This document shows, piece by piece, positions 63,790 through 64,000 of a stretch of 64,000 nucleotides of DNA. The stretch comes from Calothrix sp. FI2-JRJ7 (lineage in GTDB: Bacteria; Cyanobacteriota; Cyanobacteriia; Cyanobacteriales; Nostocaceae): positions 1 to 64,000 of the forward strand of contig JAHHGX010000084.1 in assembly GCA_019359675.1 (NCBI GenBank), written 5' to 3'. The number at the start of each line of letters is the position of its first letter. Position 1 is the stretch's first letter. The notes below the pieces were generated by a model that was given only the letters and a program-made list of their open reading frames with translations, ran no database searches and was not told the origin of the DNA. The translations under genes and the position numbers were made by a program.

Positions 63790-64000
63790 TTAAGCAAATA
63801 ACGAATTTACAAAATCCTCATGCAACTCATGCCAACCTGAACGTAAATCAAATTCTCCAAAAACTTCGGGAGAAAACATTTGCCATAAGACTTGATAGTA
63901 TGGCATCAGTGTATTGACTTGTTGGGTGGTTAAGCGCTGACGTATTTCTTGACCTAATAAGTGTAACATTTGTCGTATTAACTCCCATTGGACATTAAAT
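63790..64000 (-). CDS. 3' end of an unidentified gene (continues past the window)
   Basis: The minus-strand frame ends at TAA 63790 and is open to the window edge. Its 69 visible residues include WELIRQMLHLLGQEIRQRLT, QQVNTLMPYYQVLWQMFSPE and WHELHEDFVNSLFA, a helical, polar and aromatic-rich C-terminal part. It looks like a real coding end. I do not recognise the family; the rest lies outside the window. Confidence 0.6.
   Translation of the reverse strand, partial: FNVQWELIRQMLHLLGQEIRQRLTTQQVNTLMPYYQVLWQMFSPEVFGEFDLRSGWHELHEDFVNSLFA

Noticed and set aside
1-64000. tRNA or rRNA genes
   Set aside because: I looked for TTCGA-type T-loops with matching arms and found none; small RNAs may be missed without a covariance search.

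Overview
The window looks like chromosome from a filamentous, probably heterocyst-forming cyanobacterium (Nostocales type). The evidence is a DNA polymerase III alpha subunit that ends in the N-half of a split DnaE intein, a Flv1/Flv3 flavodiiron pair, Ycf54, a one-helix high-light-inducible protein, zeta-carotene desaturase, a 2,012-residue kinase/ATPase/histidine kinase, and many cyanobacterial intergenic hairpins and short tandem repeats. The base composition is AT-rich. The palindrome GGCGCC is scattered very densely through genes and spacers, while GATC is almost absent and I saw no GCGATCGC (the usual HIP1 octamer).

Layout. 0-8 kb: a DUF3445 haem N-demethylase-like protein, an alpha/beta hydrolase, two CAP-domain secreted proteins around a coiled-coil protein (plus a decayed third CAP gene), a class II aldolase and a GNAT enzyme. 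8-13.4 kb: an operon of a coiled-coil protein and a GTPase with ChW-like C-terminal repeats, a half-size EamA transporter and an Rpn/DUF4351-type protein, with six related hairpins in the spacers. 13.4-22.1 kb: a glycosyltransferase, dnaE-N with split intein, flv1 and flv3. 22-27 kb: a decay zone with a nuclease remnant, an AbiEii toxin remnant, a frameshifted PEP-CTERM gene, a lycopene cyclase, a DUF433/DUF5615 toxin-antitoxin pair and three copies of a 140-bp repeat. 27-41 kb: mostly housekeeping genes (murD, glyS, folD, crtE, ycf54, pdxJ) with two extra DUF433 proteins, a PD-(D/E)XK protein and an AAA ATPase. 41-45.1 kb: an ABC-2 permease, a broken dedA, a HigB/HigA-type toxin-antitoxin pair and a chimeric remnant repeating part of the antitoxin. 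45-57.6 kb: hli, ald, the giant kinase, a TPR gene split by a 116-bp MITE with a 7-bp target duplication, and an ABC exporter operon. 57.6-64 kb: bacterioferritin comigratory protein-type peroxiredoxin, cobQ plus a ferredoxin, an SRPBCC protein with zeta-carotene desaturase, an RHH protein and the 3' end of an unidentified gene.

Functional threads. Isoprenoid/carotenoid metabolism appears at three places (crtE, lycopene cyclase, zds). Photosynthesis and oxidative protection appear as Flv1/Flv3, HLIP, Ycf54 and peroxiredoxin. The accessory part is dominated by toxin-antitoxin genes, gene remnants and small non-autonomous repeats, several of which have entered reading frames or form the ends of genes. 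I found no tRNA, rRNA, CRISPR array or complete insertion sequence. All identifications come from reading motifs by eye; no database search was run.
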